Positions 4,364 through 5,955 of a stretch of DNA of 5,955 bases are shown piece after piece. A model generated the notes under the pieces. That model searched no databases. It was given only the letters and a program-made list of their open reading frames with translations, and was not told the DNA's origin. Position 1 is the first letter of the stretch; every line of letters starts with the position of its first letter. Source of the stretch: Bacteroidales bacterium (lineage in GTDB: Bacteria > Bacteroidota > Bacteroidia > Bacteroidales > SMBSF39); NCBI GenBank assembly GCA_021107685.1, contig JAIOSH010000559.1:1-5955 (forward strand). The letters run 5' to 3'. A program made the translations under genes and the position numbers.

Positions 4364-5955
4364 CTAATCATGCAAACAACGTACAGAACGACCGTGAACC
4401 ATAAGGGCATCGTAACGGTAAACCCCTTCGTTGTTATAACCCAATGCTCTGTGCCACGCGTCATCAGTATCTTGGGCGGAAGAAGTCCAGAAACCACCGT
4501 GTGTGCCAAAACTGTAGAAACCACCATTGGCGAACCGGAAACCACTCGGAAGGGACGTAAAACCAAACTCATCAGTTCCGTTACCATTGGAGTTCCACCC
4601 ACTTGTGGATTTAAGCTTTAACCCTGCATCAAAACCACGGTATTCTATACCATTCCATTCAGGATCAGGATAACCATATTGGCTGTCAACCTCTCCCTCC
4701 AACTGCTTCCAGTCTATGTCATTTGGTAAATGCCAGCCTGTAGGACAAATACCTTGTGTGCCGGGAGTATATTCCATCATTTCATCCCATTGGTATAATC
4801 CTCCATACACATCGCAGTTTGCAGGAGAATCGCCATAGCAATATTTTTCAATTGTATCATTATCAGTTTGCTCATCAATGCCATTTATCATAGTACCGAT
4901 ATTCAGGTTTTCTGCCATCCAGCATTGTGAGCCTATAACTACGGTATTATAGGTTTGTCCGTCACGGGTATCTGTAAATGGATCACCAGGATTCCAGATG
5001 GGTTCATTCGGCACCTGGCTTCCTTTACCGCTGTTTAGTGCCCACACATCATTTTTGTCAGAATTATTAACCTGTACATCCATAGTAAAATCACCTGACA
5101 GATATCCTGAAGTACCGGCTTGTACTGCCCATACATCATTTTTATCAGCATTTCCTATCTGGCTGTTGGCATCTCCGTCACCTCCTATCATTCCCCAAAC
5201 GCCGGTTCCGATTTCCTTATGTCCGTTTGCTCCGCCATAAGCCTGCCCTGCACCGGTTGTGAAGTCGTAAATGTAAACACCGCCGGTTTCTGTTAAAGGA
5301 TAAGCTGACATTACTCCGAGATGATTGCGGTGCCATATTACCACAAACAATGAATGAATGATTGAATGATTAAATGATAAAATAGAAGAACCATCCAAAC
5401 CAACAACAGAACCATTATTTAATAAAAAAGCAGCTTGCTGTGCAATCATAGTTTCACCGGTTGCCAGGGCGGCATCTGTTGTGTCGCGTAATTCAATTAA
5501 AATCCAATCCACCACATCAGCATTGGGAATTGAGGCAACGGATTCTGTTCCTGCATAATTCCAGGGAGGTGTATTATAAGGTTGCGAAAGGGGTATGTCA
5601 CCGGGATTCAGATCAGTATTCATATTTGTTCCGTTAAACGGGCCTTCTAAGTATAGTTTTATATCGACATATAATCCGGTGAAGGGGAACAATGCGTTGT
5701 GGGCTGCATTTGTCCAGGGGTTGAAATTAACATATCCCAATGAAGAATTATCATTTTTGTGATAAATCGAATTTTCAATATCATTGGCATCTGTCGAACC
5801 CCAGTAGATATATTGAGCAGTGATATTGTAGTAATTATCATTATACAGTTCATAACTTCCGTTTCCGTAAATGTCGTTCCAGTCACTTAGACTACTTCCG
5901 AAAGTGGCAGTGCTAATATTCGTAAGGTATATGCCGTATAGAGAATTATTGATTA
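4364..5955 (-). CDS. Secreted mosaic protein: beta-helix end, dockerin-like repeats and C-terminal FISUMP domain (N-terminus beyond window)
   Basis: The frame is open from the window edge to TAG at 4364-4366, giving 529 visible residues, so a start near 5740 (a TTG) would be an artefact. Residues 1-82 end a parallel beta-helix (INNSLYGIYLTNIS, then YIYWGSTDANDIENSIYHK and GYVNFNPW). Residues ~97-240 are a module common in Bacteroidota surface proteins (LEGPFNGTNM, PLSQPYNTPPWNYAGTESV, VVDWILIELRD, VVIWHRNHLGVMSAYPL). Two dockerin-like calcium loops follow, GDGDANSQIGNADKNDVW (~258-275) and GDFTMDVQVNNSDKNDVW (~287-304). The second is degenerate, with T and V where N and G are usual. Residues ~325-529 are a FISUMP domain (FTDTRDGQTYNTVVIGSQCWMAENLN, CPTGWHLPNDIDW, LKSTSGWNSNGNGTDEFGF, final SVRCLHD). 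The protein ends with FISUMP and lacks a T9SS tail. The export signal must lie beyond the window. The role is unknown; surface or matrix binding is inference. Confidence 0.88.
   Translation of the reverse strand, partial: INNSLYGIYLTNISTATFGSSLSDWNDIYGNGSYELYNDNYYNITAQYIYWGSTDANDIENSIYHKNDNSSLGYVNFNPWTNAAHNALFPFTGLYVDIKLYLEGPFNGTNMNTDLNPGDIPLSQPYNTPPWNYAGTESVASIPNADVVDWILIELRDTTDAALATGETMIAQQAAFLLNNGSVVGLDGSSILSFNHSIIHSLFVVIWHRNHLGVMSAYPLTETGGVYIYDFTTGAGQAYGGANGHKEIGTGVWGMIGGDGDANSQIGNADKNDVWAVQAGTSGYLSGDFTMDVQVNNSDKNDVWALNSGKGSQVPNEPIWNPGDPFTDTRDGQTYNTVVIGSQCWMAENLNIGTMINGIDEQTDNDTIEKYCYGDSPANCDVYGGLYQWDEMMEYTPGTQGICPTGWHLPNDIDWKQLEGEVDSQYGYPDPEWNGIEYRGFDAGLKLKSTSGWNSNGNGTDEFGFTSLPSGFRFANGGFYSFGTHGGFWTSSAQDTDDAWHRALGYNNEGVYRYDALMVHGRSVRCLHD

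Noticed and set aside
4370..5240. Plus-strand reading frames at 4370-4621 and 4998-5240
   Set aside because: Both are antisense to the well-supported FISUMP/dockerin-like coding sequence and show no domain or translation signal.
5738..5740. TTG at 5738-5740 as the start of the mosaic protein
   Set aside because: The frame stays open upstream to the window edge, and those 71 codons encode recognisable beta-helix sequence (YIYWGSTDANDIENSIYHK), so the start lies outside the window.

Overview
The window looks like chromosomal accessory DNA of a Bacteroidota bacterium (Bacteroidales/Flavobacteriia type). This rests on a type IX secretion (T9SS, Por) sorting tail on one protein, a Fibrobacter succinogenes major paralogous (FISUMP) domain next to dockerin-like repeats on another, Bacteroidota-style beta-helix surface proteins, AT-rich start regions without Shine-Dalgarno sequences, and CCGATA..TATCGG-type intergenic palindromes. 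Species cannot be told from the sequence. All convincing genes read on the minus strand.

Layout, in order of transcription (high to low coordinates). At 5955-4364 is the C-terminal 529 residues of a large secreted mosaic protein: the end of a parallel beta-helix, a conserved Bacteroidota module, two dockerin-like repeats and a terminal FISUMP domain. At 4363-4265 are an intergenic hairpin and half of a second hairpin. At 4264-2484 is a complete 1781-bp insertion sequence, with 44-bp imperfect terminal inverted repeats and a perfect 9-bp target duplication. At 2483-2381 is the rest of the original intergenic DNA. At 2380-1421 is a 319-residue secreted protein with a T9SS tail. At 1397-1, 23 bp further on, are the first 465 residues of a second beta-helix surface protein built of ~208-residue repeats; it runs off the window.

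The insertion sequence is the most interesting part. Its transposase is split into a 68-codon coiled-coil ORF and a 410-codon DDE-type ORF. The two frames can only be joined on a run of nine A residues (heptamer A AAA AAC), so a -1 shift would give one 494-residue transposase. I do not recognise a named IS family. Removing the element and one copy of the target duplication restores a 13-bp-stem, terminator-like hairpin between the mosaic-protein gene and the T9SS gene. The insertion therefore split a terminator-like structure and put a co-directional transposase gene just upstream of the two secreted-protein genes.

Functionally the host genes look like a cell-surface or secreted protein cluster (adhesion, polysaccharide binding or matrix); no enzyme active site was recognised in them. 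The large plus-strand reading frames are antisense shadows, and I see no tRNA, rRNA or CRISPR array.
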